A DNA stretch of 64,000 nt, taken from Phoebastria nigripes. Its lineage: Eukaryota > Chordata > Aves > Procellariiformes > Diomedeidae. Where the stretch lies: NCBI GenBank assembly GCA_035582835.1, contig JAYKAV010000460.1, positions 26,860-90,859 on the forward strand. The letters run 5' to 3'. Shown here piece after piece: positions 25,050 to 37,289 of this stretch (its first letter is position 1; each line of letters begins with the position of its first letter). The position numbers and the translations under genes are program-made. The notes under the pieces were generated by a model. It did no database searches and was not told the DNA's origin. It saw only the letters and a list, made by a program, of their open reading frames with translations.

Positions 25050-25840
25050 GGACTGCTCACCACATTTGGAAAGCACCCATGTAAAGCTTTTCGAGCAGCT
25101 TAAATTTGAGGCAAGAGGCCTTGAGAAGAATATAAAATAGGAAGGGATATGAAAACGTAAGCAGACTTAAAGAAGGAATTCACTGACTACATTTTGCTTT
25201 AAGGGAGGCAACATACGATTTGCAAACCAACAAAAAAAAAGAAAGAATGAAATTGCAAAAGTTAGGACAGAGGCAAGAAGGTGGGAATAAGAAATTTAAC
25301 AGGAGGATCAAAGGAAAACAATGGATCTGAATGATATTAAAAAAAAAAAAGATGCAAAAGCTGGTTCTGGTCAGGATGTATGAAGCATGAGGAAAGTAAG
25401 AGTAAAAAATAACCCTGAGTCACTGAATCTGAGTGACAAGAAGGATAATGTTCTTGTCATTTGTGATAGAAAAGGAGAGAAGTGGATAGAGTTCTGTTTT
25501 GAAATGATAAGATAATTAAAAGACATCATGTTAGAGATCCAGCCTGAGACACAGGATTAGATGGAAGGAGCAATAACATTGGTGGAAAGACAGATTTACA
25601 AGTCATCTGTATAGCAATAACAGTAAAAGCAATGCAAGTGGCTAATTCACCTGGAAACAGNNNNNNNNAAAAAAAAAAAAAAACACAGAAGTCCAAGGAC
25701 ACAGTCTTGGCAAATTCCAGGATGAAGTATGAAAAAGAGAAAGCAGATATACACTGAAAAAGATGCTTTCTTATCTCATCTGCCTTCTGGACCAAGTGAT
25801 CGGAAAAGCTGGATTTTCTGCTACCCACAGAGTGGAGCTG
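25050..25840 (-). mobile_element. Ancient L2-type LINE fossil
   Basis: Read on the minus strand, this segment follows the LINE-2 reverse transcriptase region in order. Near 25690-25720 is a degraded form of the '[13 protein letters not shown]' codons (antisense of CCAAGGACACAGTCTTGGC). Near 25590-25625 are the remains of the 'YADD' zone (TATACAGATGACTTG). Near 25490-25510 is the 'SKTELL' zone, and near 25385-25425 the remains of 'NLGVILDSSLSL'. Similarity weakens below about 25330. The coding frame is destroyed. L2 is an ancient amniote family, so the insertion is very old. An 8-N gap and an A15 run interrupt it. Confidence 0.55.
25661..25668. other. Assembly gap (8 N) beside a poly-A run
   Basis: Eight consecutive N precede a run of about 15 A. 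This is the only multi-base gap of that size in the window and probably marks an unresolved homopolymer. Confidence 0.95.
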
Positions 25841-26199
25841 GGCTCCTCAATGTTTAAGACCTTTCCAGACCAATTCCGGGAAATTAGTTTTAGGCTGATC
25901 TCATGAATCAAGTCCTCACACAAAGCGACTGATTAATCATATACTGAAATATGGAACTTACCCCAGCACTTATTACCCTAGATAGCACTCCGTTTATTAA
26001 AGAGCTCAGTACATAAGGATTTACAGTATATTTTTCAACTGTGTCACTGGTTTTTGTACCATTTTGTTACTTCTTATGGAGGAACTGACCCATCACAAGG
26101 CTGATAGGATTAAAAGGCTTAAGACACACCATGCACAGGAGAGCCTGACCAGTGGACCTCCACTCAGGTGGGTAAGAACAGTTCACAATTACTGGCAGA

Positions 26200-26955
26200 G
26201 AACTGTAGGGCTGAAAGGGACCACAGGAAGTCACCTAGTTCACTTATGCTATTCCAGAAGAGTATCAGCCACCCATGCCAGGTTGTGAGTTCTTACTTAC
26301 ACTTATGAAGAGCTTATGAAGAGGCCACAGTCTCATCAGAGCATCTATTCCAATGTTTTGCTATCCTCCCACTCCAAAGTACTCCTAATGTCTAGCCTTA
26401 ACCTATTTTGCTGTAATTTAAATCCTTATTTCTTGTTCTAGCCACCTGGAGTAAGGTGAACAACCTTGCAGCAGCTTTCTAATGCATTTGAATATTTATC
26501 TAGCCTCTCTCATTCTTCTCTTCTTTAAGCTATCATATTTTCTAAACTTACTATAACTGCCATTGCTCTTCTACAGACTCTTTAGTTCATTCGCATCTTT
26601 TCTGAAGTGCCCAGAACTGAATATACTAATCCACATGAAACCTGGACAGTGCTGAAAGATAGTTTCATAAATCTGTAACATACTTCATTTTCATGATCCA
26701 ATGTTTGCACTCTTTACAACAGTATCACATCAGTGTCTCATCTTTGGTTGGGATCACTTGCAATCCTAAAATCTTTTTGTAAGGAATTAATATCTAGATA
26801 ATTATTCCCCACTCTGTATTTCTTCAGTGGATTAGTCTTGACTAATGCTAAGCGTAGAATTCTTTCTTTTCAGAACGTATTTCCAATTTCTATCATCATT
26901 TTGAGTTATAATGCTGTCCTCTATTGTTGCTGTCCCCCACCAAGCTTGCTATCAT
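26200..26955 (-). mobile_element. Degenerate CR1 LINE fragment (3' part)
   Basis: On the + strand the segment starts AACTGTAGGGCTGAAAGGGACC, a decayed form of the CR1 3' end (antisense). It continues through the antisense of the C-terminal and thumb coding region: CTCCCACTCC...CTCC, then the 'leucine/arginine-rich RRAT' zone with TGCTCTTCTACAGACTCT, then CCAGAACTGAATATACT. It reaches GTATTTC...CTTGACTAATGC and AAGCTTGCTATCATTT, the zone before motif C. The order matches CR1 over about 750 bases, but with many indels and no open frame. It is older than the copy at 12716-14127. Confidence 0.75.
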
Positions 26956-27290
26956 TTACTCATACACACATTTACATACACACATACAGAAAAAAGAAAT
27001 AAGGGGGAAGCCAGCCTGCCATCCACTACTACTTGACTTTGTAAAAAACAAATCCAAAATATCAGAAATACTTTTGTGGTTCCATAACCACTAGCAAGAA
27101 ATAACCCTCCCAGACAACTATCCATGCACAGAACTGGGTAAACGAATTCACTGAAGAGGTTCTTACTACATGTAAATACCTTCTACTTCTCATGATCTTC
27201 AGGTTGCATCACTCATTCCTTACTAAAACAGAATTTAAAGAATACAGAAATCATACAAAAATTATGATCTTCTAAATCTTTCTCTTGCAG

Positions 27291-27411
27291 CCATGCGACT
27301 GCACAGTGAACAATTTGGGTAAGATGGATACCAGGAAGAGAGAAGATAAAGGAAGTTCGTATCTAGCCGCTAGCATTACTTGGTGCTGCACATGGCAGAT
27401 GCGATACTCAG
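27291..27411 (+). other. Candidate exon, function unknown
   Basis: The segment is bracketed by a good pyrimidine tract plus CAG (CTTCTAAATCTTTCTCTTGCAG ending at 27290, written here as the run TCTTTCTCTTGCAG) and by CAG followed by GTAAAT at 27412. One frame is open throughout, beginning CCA TGC GAC TGC. It could encode 40 residues in phase with the 27285-27509 frame. The minus strand is also open here, so openness alone is weak evidence. I do not recognise the peptide. It may be a lncRNA exon or chance. Confidence 0.2.
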
Positions 27412-27419
27412 GTAAATCT

Positions 27420-28635
27420 CTCATAAGCATCATAACTGAATCTNTCTTCCAAACAATACACAACTTACAGATTATTTGTGGAATTACTGTAAAGTGCTTC
27501 AATGTGTAGTGAACCAGCTGAGCCAGAAGACACAGAACAAAGAGAAATCACTAAGGTTAATGCTCCAGCCCAACTGTGGGATCCCAAAGACACATCACAC
27601 GGAAAACTAGTTTAAACAGTCTACAGAANATGCTGCCTTGTTCCTAGATGATAAATATTCCAAATTTATTATTTGGTACAAGCATGAATAAAATGTTGTT
27701 TACTCCTTCTGCCTGCCCTTAAAAACTGTTAGTTGAAGATTTGCAGGGAAAACTTGCAAAACTTAAATCATCTGCATCATATTTTAACCCGTGACTGATT
27801 TTATGCTATAGTTGAAGAAGCTATAGGGGTTTTGTCATCTTTAAGAAATGCTATTTAGCAACCCAACTCACCTATCTTTTCAAAACATGAAGATTACCAA
27901 ATGAAAATACTTCATGAGTTCCATCGCAGATGCTTTACTAATGACCCACCTCCAGAGTGCAATGTACTTCTCAGTGACCCAGGTAAGACACAGTGTCCAC
28001 AGGCAATGGAAGTAATCCATTCTTTTTACTGTTGAAATGAGCTTGGCCTATGTGAAAGTTCTCAGAGTAAGAAAACTAGAAAATGAAATAATCCATTACT
28101 TACCCACAGAGCAGGTGTAGCAGGGCTGAGGCAATGGAAGCTCCCCTAACTACGCTGCCAATTTGTCTCATTTATGGCTGGCTAAGCCAGTTCACACCTT
28201 AGCTTCCCTGCTAAAAGAGGTTAACAACTGCGTAAATTAATGGTAGATTACTGTTATGTGGATATACTGATGAAATTGTAAGAGTTTGACACTTTCTGCT
28301 TTGAGTTGACCTTGACAACTGCAGAAAAGGACAAGCTGATCAACAAATAGTTTCAAGCTAAGGTCTCAAGACAGGAAACTGTTGGAATAGCCGTAACTTC
28401 TCTTACAGGTGGCCTCTCTAGATCTTTGAGCAAACCTGAAAGTGAAAAGCTTTTAGGAGGAGCTTCGAGGGAACACAGAACATGAGATTCTGTGTCACGA
28501 ATTAACAAATTCTTGAAATTGTTGATCAAGTTCCCTCTCGAATTTGCTTTAAAATCCTCTGGTTACAACAGAACTCAAATAATATTCTTCAACAAGGAAT
28601 AAGAAGGTCAAATTAGGATCTTGTACAGAAACTGA
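27420..28635. other. Unassigned sequence
   Basis: No gene or clear repeat was found. N at 27629. The right end (from about 28500) may belong to the CR1 remnant that follows. Confidence 0.45.
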
Positions 28636-28639
28636 CTTT

Positions 28640-29020
28640 ACGCTTGCCTTTGAGTATTTTTATTAATGACTTGAAAGCAAGTACAAAGCTACAGATGAAA
28701 AATGTGTGGGACAGACAAGTAAGGTAGAATCCAAACACAGATGGTGGCAACGCAATCAGACAGGGCAGCACTTCTCAGTCCTGTGACATGCATTGCCAGA
28801 GAGACAGTGCGAAGAGCAAACAAAGTGTGAACCGTCCATCCCTCAGAAACCCAGCACTGGCACAAACGACTTTCAGTTGGTTGTGCTGAGAAGTGAAATC
28901 AAACAGGAGTCACCGAGCTGATTACTTAGTAAACTGGATCTGTTCTAATGAAACTAATCTTAAGAGAGCCAGAAGCTATTTTAAAGGTCAGATTTCTACA
29001 AATGAAGAATGTGCACATGC
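28640..29020 (+). mobile_element. CR1 LINE remnant
   Basis: The block TTTTTATTAATGACTTGAAAGC (28658-28679; the core FINDLK is readable in one frame) is the DNA for the 'FINDLE' part of the CR1 polymerase. Decayed downstream sequence, including CTGGATCTGTTCTAATGAAAC near 28935, fits the following region. The coding frame is lost. Confidence 0.4.
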
Positions 29021-29024
29021 TACA

Positions 29025-30135
29025 ACACAAGTGGGTGTGACAAAAAGAGAGGATTCCAGGTTAACAGTCCATTTTTACTTAAGCAAGCAAGCAAGCAAAT
29101 AAGGCAAAGTTGTGGCAACAGACGTAGCATAATTCTTATTTGAAGTCAATCCTTCCACAGCAATCCTTCAAATCTGGCCTGTGGGACAGACTACAGGATC
29201 AGGGGATGGTTTTTCCTTAACACTCCAGCATCAGATGGGATTTATAGTATGCCTTCTTAGCCAGCATGCTTGAGACACTACACAGAAACTACTTGCTCAA
29301 TTTAGAACCCAAATTAAAAAAAAAAGTCTTAAGAACCACAGGCTTTTATCTGTGTCTACAAATTAAAGAAACATGTCCACGTACATTTATACAGCTTACA
29401 AACGGCGCACAGAAACAGTTGAGAAAGGATCTTTCTTAGCAACACCTATATGTCAAACTGTCTCCCCTTTACAAGAACTTCCANGTTTCAGGAAAGCGGG
29501 GTAAATGCCCTGGAGTCAAGGACTCCACTTCCACAAGCAGGACTCATGCCTTGTAGGGGAATCTGAGCAGAGCACAGTATTTGGAACAGTGTANGAGGAC
29601 TACAAGCCACCTATGTCAATATGGCCCTTCTGCTGGCAGACCAAGGAGAGTCAGGACTGTGGGAAGTGCACATCAACAGCCTGGCACTGTAACTACTACG
29701 GGAGGAAAAAAGCCCGTTGAAGTGGTGCCACTTCCAAAAGGAATTCAGAAGGCACCAACCACAGCTTTTCAGATGACAAAGTTTTTAACAGAGAGCTTAC
29801 TATGAACCTGAATATTGCTTCACTCGGCAAAATCAAGTCACAGACATCAAGAAACCATCCTTTCACCTCAGAAACTTGAGAATGTAAATAAGGTCTCGGT
29901 AAAGGTCCCTTTTTTCAGTTTTCAGCAGACCAACTTATTATGCCCCTCCCTCCCCCAAANGCATAAAGGAAGTAGTTGCGAAATCAAAGATCTCATACAA
30001 AATCAGACTGAAGTCAAGCACACAAATACCGTTTTTTACACAGGGTGTTGAGAAAGAACGGACTCACATGACTACAGCTGCTTTTCTTTCCCAGTCAGTA
30101 TACAACTCTTTTTCATAAAACTCATCTGTAATGAC
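29025..30135. other. Unassigned sequence with short (AAGC)n
   Basis: A small (AAGC)n run lies at 29077-29098. A 71-codon + strand frame (29505-29720) is Cys/Trp-rich but contains an N and has no recognisable domain. Nothing else was identified. Confidence 0.45.
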
Positions 30136-30139
30136 AGGC

Positions 30140-30450
30140 TGATCCGCAGTACTTCGTAGACCTCCTCAGGACTGTCCTGGCGATGCTGAGACTCTACCAA
30201 GAGTAGATACACCTGCAGTGCTCAGACCCCCACCATGCTCTCACCCAACAGCAGCCTCACAGGGGTCACGCAGATCACAGCCAGCACGGCTAACCTCCTC
30301 CTCAGTCTGCGGTGCCACCGACATGGTGACCGTGCTGGGGACCCAACCCTGCCTAAAGCCACCGCAGGACATGCTACACTCTTCCAGAAACAACCTTCTT
30401 CTTCCCCAGGAACAGATAAGACTCTGTCCCTTGTTCATATAAATGGGAAA
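30140..30450. other. Locally GC-richer block with overlapping open frames
   Basis: This block of about 300 bases is GC-rich and contains several CpG compared with its surroundings. It carries open frames on both strands (30218-30442 and 30235-30504 on +, 30241-30465 on -). No domain is recognisable in any frame. It could be an unrecognised old LTR, a small regulatory element or a noncoding exon. Confidence 0.3.
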
Positions 30451-30454
30451 CAGA

Positions 30455-31490
30455 CCATCCACCACTGCTTGTGGTCAGTGAAAGATATGACAAATCCACT
30501 CTGAACAAAAAATGTTCGCTGTCGATGTACACACAGAACATTCCTGTGAAAGGGTTATTCTTTCCCAGTACGAAGTTGGAATGTGAAATAAATGGACAAC
30601 TAGAAGCTATTCCATGTCAAATGCCACACTAAAACGCTCGTCCAGTCTGTAAAACAATTTTATATTTTATATGGGCTCCTCATTTCTGAGTGAGCACTTC
30701 TGTGACCACAACAAATTATGAAAGTAGAATTTGGAAAATTTTCCTGGACTACAACTCAGACCCAGTGCACTCAGTCAGGAACATTCCAGGTTTTTTCTCA
30801 TTATCATGTATGCATCCCTGTTTTACTCCTTCACTTGAAGGCTGCAGTGATGTAGCACTGGCTGGATGCTATCTTATGTCTGTCTTGTTGGTATGTTCAG
30901 AGAAGCCACCGATCATGACTAAATCCATTTTCTATTGGTTCCAACACGTTTTTGTCATATTTACAGCATGCTGAAAGTATTAAAAATTGNAAGTTCTTCT
31001 AATCTGAGCAGTATCTGATGCAGACTGATTATTTTATAAAGATCATTTTTGCTATAAATAACAAGCGGGATGCTGGGTAACCCAAGCTTACCCTGGTATG
31101 CCAAAGAGAGAAAGACCTGCCAAGCCACACCAAGAACAGAAATGTTTTGTAACTGTTTTCAGTTCTCCTCCCCCTCTACAATATTTTTACTGAACAAACT
31201 GAACTTCAAACAAACTCTGCTCAGTCTTTCAGTACTAACTTGAAGTAAGGTCACTTAGTTTCATACAACGTACTTAGCATAAACATTTCAAGAAGTGCTT
31301 GGGAAGGGCTATTTTCAATATTCAAATTACTGTATGTGTGTAGCTGTGGCATCCACAGCTTCAAGAAAATGTGACAGGACTTTCATTTATATAACAAGAT
31401 GTGATTGTTGCTCTTAAATTTTGCTTAGATTTTAACTTTTCCAGTTTTAAAGACCATTATTAAAATGTATTTATTCTTCAGTTATTTTTA
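30455..31490. other. Unassigned sequence
   Basis: No gene or repeat identified. N at 30990. Confidence 0.5.
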
Positions 31491-31700
31491 ATCATAATAT
31501 TCAATTGAAGTTTGGGTCAAAATAAATAACCTGGCCCAAGGGCCTAATTTGCAGAGAGGTCCTATTTAAGAGTTTGCTGATAACCTCATGAAGAAATAAT
31601 TAGAACATTTAAAGTGACAAATTAAAGCCAATGCAATTAGCAATAACCCTCATGATTACTTAATATTTTCTAGGTGCTTTTGAAAAAGCAATGACAGGAT
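31490..31700. promoter_or_regulatory. Possible conserved noncoding element
   Basis: An AT-rich but complex (not simple-repeat) stretch contains several homeodomain-type cores: TAATTA at 31597-31602, CAATTAG at 31634-31640, and TTAAT near 31660. It also has an ATGCAAT octamer-like site (31631-31637). It has no open frame and no repeat similarity. Clustering of this kind is common in vertebrate developmental enhancers, but conservation cannot be judged from one sequence. Confidence 0.2.
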
Positions 31701-31833
31701 TTTATGCTACAAGATAAAATTCTATTCATGTGGAGAAGTGAATTACATATGTTTACCATATTAAACGGGACGAGAAAAAATCGGATGGAGTAAAAGGATA
31801 TTAATAAATTATCACTAGGGAGTAAAGTTACCG

Positions 31834-31861
31834 AAGTAAAATATCCAAAGTAAAATATCCA
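31834..31861 (+). repeat. Perfect 14-bp tandem duplication
   Basis: AAGTAAAATATCCA occurs twice head to tail without mismatch. Confidence 0.9.
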
Positions 31862-31864
31862 CCC

Positions 31865-34800
31865 TGTCACTTCGTTCTGTCATAGTGGTCTGCGAGTCCT
31901 GAACTTATGCCGCCAATGCCCAGCCAAAATAGATCTCAATTTCCATCTTTAAAAGTGATGATCATTTGAACCAATTTAGATTATAACATCTGATCAAAGA
32001 AACACATTTTAAAAACTGGTTTTCATGCAGAATTCTGTGGAGTGATCTTTTTTCTGTAGAACAAAATAAAACTGCAAGGGACCCAAGAAAAGCCAGGCCT
32101 TTGCTCCAAAGACAAGCACGTACCAAAATGCTCTGAATTTTTTTCTTCTCTCTCGCATGGTATCATTCTTGGTTCTTCACTGTTCTCAGAATCCAATACA
32201 GCAGTCTGAAAACAGTTCAGGGATCAACAATTGCATACTACATGCACACAAACACGTATACCTACATTTACATATATGAGACTCCATTGAAAGAACTCAA
32301 ATCATCAATAAACCTGAAATTTCTCAGTCATCCCTTCATTTTCTTTCAATTTAGAATAGTTTCAGAATGGGAAATTAAATTCTCTAAGAGTCAGTGCTAC
32401 AGTGCTGCTTGGAGAAAAAAAAAAAAAACTCTTGTACTTGAAATCTGTGAAAAGATTTCCCATCAACTTCCAGGTCTGGAAATAAGAATAAACTCATTAA
32501 ATCCAAATAGACTATGCTCAACTGAGGAACAACTCACTTCAGAAAAAGAAATATCTGTTCGACTGGTTAGAGACAGGAAATACTTTCTTTTTCTCACCAA
32601 ATAATCAGTAATAACAAATACACTTGAATAAAGTAAGCACATGAAAATGCACAAAAAGATTTGCAGTAGCAAGCCAATTAGCGCTTTACGCAGTATCACT
32701 TATATGCGGGATGTGAAACAAAGTACAAGTTCTATGCCTCTGTGGAACACATACATACAAGCTAGAACACAAAAGGCCCCCAAACCTAAGATCTTCCATC
32801 ATAAATGCCTGACATATTAGAAGTGCAAACTCATATAAAAGACCACCCTTTCTAAACATTTTACAATATCAAATGTAGTGTCCAGTTTCACATGTGGACT
32901 ACAGGCTTTCTAACATATTTTGACTCAGCAAGCGGCGTACTTTGTACTCAAATGCAGATAATATTAAAGGAAAGTATACAAGCAGGGACTTTTCCCAACA
33001 CGGAGCTGACCAGACTCCTTTACCTTAGCATAGCACAGATGCTCTTTCCACCCACCCTGCTCCTCTCCCTCCACATCCAACCCCAGAGCAGAAAGGGACA
33101 TTTCTTCCTCTCTCCATTGGCACGAAAAGGTCAATGTTGGTTTATATGTGACAATTCAGTCCCCATTCTCATATGCTATTGAAACCCATTCTCTTAACAT
33201 CTAGGATAGGTTCTCTTCATATGGGATAGGAATACTGCCAAGGAAAACCATCTTCAGGAAAAAAACTGATGCACAGCTCAGACAGCATTAAAATAGTAAA
33301 TGCTGGCTGTTTCGATGGTTTTCTCTTTTGTGCCATGAAGTTTTTATGGTGATTTGTTTCTGTTAACCAGACTAAGAACATAAAATAAGCAGCACTGACT
33401 ACTCTGTTGGACTGGTGGAACCAACACTCCAAGCAAATGAGGCACAGCCCACAGTAACATAGCACAGGGGAGATGGCACACCTCTGCTTGCTGAAACGCC
33501 TACTGCTGTTGAATGGTAAATTCTTCTCTTCTCTCCTGCCTATACAGACTCTTTTTCAAGTGTCTGAATGTTGGCAATACAGAATGTCTCAATCTGCCAG
33601 TTAGCACATATCACCAGGCAGTCCTGACTGCTTTTTAAGTCATTTGCAATTGAAATTTTGCTCATAAAAAGCCTTTTCCTTACAGCCACCATGATTGCTC
33701 TCTGTTTTCTTAAAAATATTAGCAAAAACAGGTTTAAAGCAAAACAAAAGCATGCTTTGTTGCTTAGTAACCTGTTATGTGAAGTTTTAAACTCCCTCTC
33801 AAGTTATTTTAGATTGGTTGACCATTCTCCAGAGAAAAAATTCTGGCTAACAAGTCAGCAACAAACACTATATTCCTCTACACCAAGTAAAATAAATTTT
33901 CATTATTTTCCATTGAAGAAGCAGCAACAACTGCAGCGTCTGCCNCAACATCTTTGTAGATTCTGTAGTGTTCTCACCAACTGGAAAAATGATTGTAGCA
34001 GTCACAACCTGGACAGGAAAAATACCCAAAAGTAGCTGAAGAGTTTCAGGAACTCTCATGGGCAGACCATTAGCATCTCTGCTTCCTTCCTTATTTCATG
34101 TAATGTTTTAAAATCAGCTAGGATGACACAATATCAGGTATAGAAATATTTTCATATCAAAACCAGTCATCCTTGGATCACTGCTCCTGCCAGTGGATTT
34201 GAATCATACGTTGTTTAGGCTGGACGAAAACCCTGTGTCCAAGGACACATGCACCACTGCCAGCAGGACGCTCAGCGTGGTTCTCTCCTGTGGAGGCTGG
34301 AAGCAGAGCACCATACTCACCTGCTGCTGTACACAAACACTGCACCATGCCCAACCAATAGCTCTGTCAGTTCAGCAGTACTTTAGAATGTCAGCAACAC
34401 ACTCCGCTGTCAGATGAAGATATCCTACATATAGCTCAATACTTCGGGAAAACACATGGATACTGATGCCAGTCCCAGGCAGCTAACTATCCCATGGGCT
34501 TCTCAGCCGCGCTTTCGGTGCAAGAGTACTGAAAGCTTAACATATCCATAAAACGTTCCAAGTTTTGACTGGTTTTTATTTGAAACTCCCAATTTTCTTT
34601 TTTGAATACTTTCTTTTCCGATTGGCAGTATTTTATTAAAGATAGAGAAAACCCCCAAATGCACTTGCATAGAAGTTTCTGTAATGCAGACCTGGTTTCT
34701 TGTTCCCGGTGGCTTTTACAAGCTTCTGGTGAAATCCAAATTTCTTTTACACCAATATTTAAATTCCTTGCCATTGCCCAACTCCTCACAGATTTGCAGA

Positions 34801-35790
34801 GCGGCTCAGTGAGTCCTGCTCTGGGGTGTACAAATTTAGTACACTGGGGAAATATGGAGACAGTAGTTCAACCTTCTCTTTGGCAGACTTCTCCTGTTCA
34901 AGTCTTACGGCAACCCGAAAATTTTATTTAGATACTTACATAATCCTGAGACTACCACCTCGATGTACTAATGTACACAAAAACCTGCATAGGAGAATAT
35001 TGCAAAAATATATTTAAACTGCAAAATAGTATATTCTGCAGTATTTAATTTTCCCAGATTCTCATAAAGTTCCTACGTACTGGCTTCATTCTCCATTCAC
35101 GTTACAGGTAATTCAGAGTACATTAAAAATTAAACATTTAACACAAAAAAAAAAAGTTTGTATCAGACCTGGGGAAGACCATTATTATTTACATCAAATG
35201 AAAAGTGTCCTTTTTGAAAAATGCAGAAGTTATTAAGCAACTACTAACTAGCTAACTACAGAGTAAATAACTTAATTACATATTTACTGGCTACTCTGAA
35301 CTATGACTAGATTAGTCTTTTAAATTAATTTAAGTGAATGCTCGTATTCAGTTATTTATTCTTTTTTCTCCAAAGTAATCAACAAAAAAAAGTCCGTAAA
35401 AGACTACAGAGAGATCTGCTGTTTTCCAAATAATACATTCAAAAAAATTTCACATTCAAAGAAGAATTATAAAGCACGAGACGAGGCTTGTGGAGACTTC
35501 TATGCATGAAAGGCATCTGTCAGGATGGAGAAAGAAAAAAACAAATCTAGCAGCATAGTACCATGAAATACTGAAATGATAATTTCTTTCGGTTTGAAAC
35601 ACAGGATGTGGTATCAGGGAGAAAAGACTCAGGTAAAATGTTTCAATGCCCACTAAAAAGTAAATAGGGTTTTTCTTTTCAGTAAACAGAGAAACGTTTC
35701 ATCTTTCCCTTGAACATACCTGAATCCTTTCTGTGTTTATTTATTTCTAATTCCACTGGTAACATTTGTACCAATTTTTCCTTGTGTGAT
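31865..35790. other. Unassigned sequence
   Basis: About 3.9 kb with no recognisable gene or mobile element. Frames of 96-125 codons (32242-32604, 32892-33182, 33658-34035, 34487-34789 minus, 34602-34931) occur on both strands, often overlapping. None shows family motifs or convincing splice signals. Confidence 0.5.
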
Positions 35791-35796
35791 GGCATA

Positions 35797-35854
35797 CAAA
35801 AGAAAAAAAATAAAAAAAAATAAAAAGGAAAAAAAAAGAAAAAAAAAAAAAAAG
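35797..35854 (+). repeat. A-rich low-complexity tract
   Basis: About 55 bases, nearly all A with scattered T and G, ending in an A15 run. Confidence 0.9.
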
Positions 35855-35859
35855 AACAC

Positions 35860-37065
35860 AATGTTAAGAAGCAGTAATGTTTAAGAGAGAATCAAAGGAG
35901 AGGAGAGCAGCTAAAAAGCCTGAAAAAAGATAAAGGGCAAAGGATTTAGAAATTAAACAGAAGGAAAAAGATTAAAGAAAGAATGGCAAAAGGCAATGCA
36001 AAAGGATTTAAGAAGCCAGCATAAAGAAAAGACATTCAGTTATGAGAAAGGAATAGCAACTACTAGATGAAAAATACTTGAATATAATGAATCAAAAAAT
36101 GGAACGAAAAACTTAGAAATTAATTAAAAATCAGACAGAAAGTTAGGAAACTTTCTTTTTCTCCATGAAATACAGGAAATAAATACACAAGATCCAGTGA
36201 AATTTTAAAAGCCTGTTTCTATTATATACAACATCATTCAACAATTTTGCTGTTTTAGTCATTTTAATATGAAAACAAAATACAAAGCAATGTAATGCCA
36301 ATTATTTCCTGTGCAGCTATTTATACGCAGTATGTGCAAAGCTAAGAATAAAATACATCCCTATCTAAAATATCAAATCCCTTTACTTTTATTAATAATA
36401 GTATTAAAATTCAAGGAATTTGTCTGTCTACTTTACATAGGGTTTCAACTTCATTATAAAGATCATTAAGAGTTTCTAAAGGGTTAATAAAACTTACAGC
36501 TGCTTATTTTACAGTCAGAAGTACTGTATGGCAAGCAGTTAAAGACAAAACTACATCAACCAATAGATCAACTGGACTTTGTAAAACTTATAATTAATTT
36601 ACTACTAATGTTATCATCCCTTTAAAAACTTCTAATAAATGTGCTCTTGCTACGGTGGCAATACTTTTTACCTCAGCAAAGACAGACAGGATAGAGAAAA
36701 GTTGAAAGAAATGTAACTCAGAAGACAGGAAGCACAAAGACAGTTCAAGGGTGGCATTCTCTTTTGAACATTATACATTATATACATTGTGATTTTTTTA
36801 TTTATATTATATAACTTAGGGGATTGTTAGCTATTCATTTCACTATTTACTCCATGTACCCTGATTTTCTCTCCAAGTCAGTAACATCCCAAAGCCAGTA
36901 AGTTTGGTCACACACACAGCCTGCATTTAAAGGTACTGATTTTTTTCCATCTCTCTTTTTTTTTTTAATTTCATTGACTATCTCCCTGCTCCCTGGTTTT
37001 ATTAGAAAAAGTAAACAGATTTTCAAATTTTACTTCTCTATACTATTCATTATTTTATATACCAC
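35860..37065. other. Unassigned AT-rich sequence
   Basis: Purine-rich to about 36130, then AT-rich. No gene or repeat recognised. Confidence 0.5.
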
Positions 37066-37069
37066 TTAC

Positions 37070-37285
37070 CATGTCACCTCTTTTTTCTCTGCTCTCAATA
37101 CCAATCTTTTTAATCTCTCTATTCACANGAAATCATTTTCATGCCTCCAATCATCTTCAGTGGCCTTTTCTGGACCTTTGCTGTTCCTGCAATATTTTTC
37201 CGAGATGAAGTAACCAGACTACACAGACTACTCAAACTGAAGGCATAACATCGCTTTATTTAAATGCATTCTAATGCTGGTGGGA
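37070..37285 (-). mobile_element. Ancient CR1 LINE remnant
   Basis: On the + strand the blocks ATGTCACCTC, CCAATCTTTTTAATCTCTC, CCAATCATCTTCAGTGGCC and GAAGTAACCAGACT occur in order. They are decayed antisense of the CR1 'RLRGDM', 'ERL..LGLF', 'ATKMI.GM' and 'LEYC.QFW' regions. About 215 bases survive, with an N at 37128. Confidence 0.6.
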
Positions 37286-37289
37286 ATAT

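Noticed and set aside
29505..29720. Cys/Trp-rich 71-codon + strand frame
   Set aside because: The cysteine spacing fits no known finger or toxin-like fold, an N interrupts it, and there are no splice signals or neighbours to support it.
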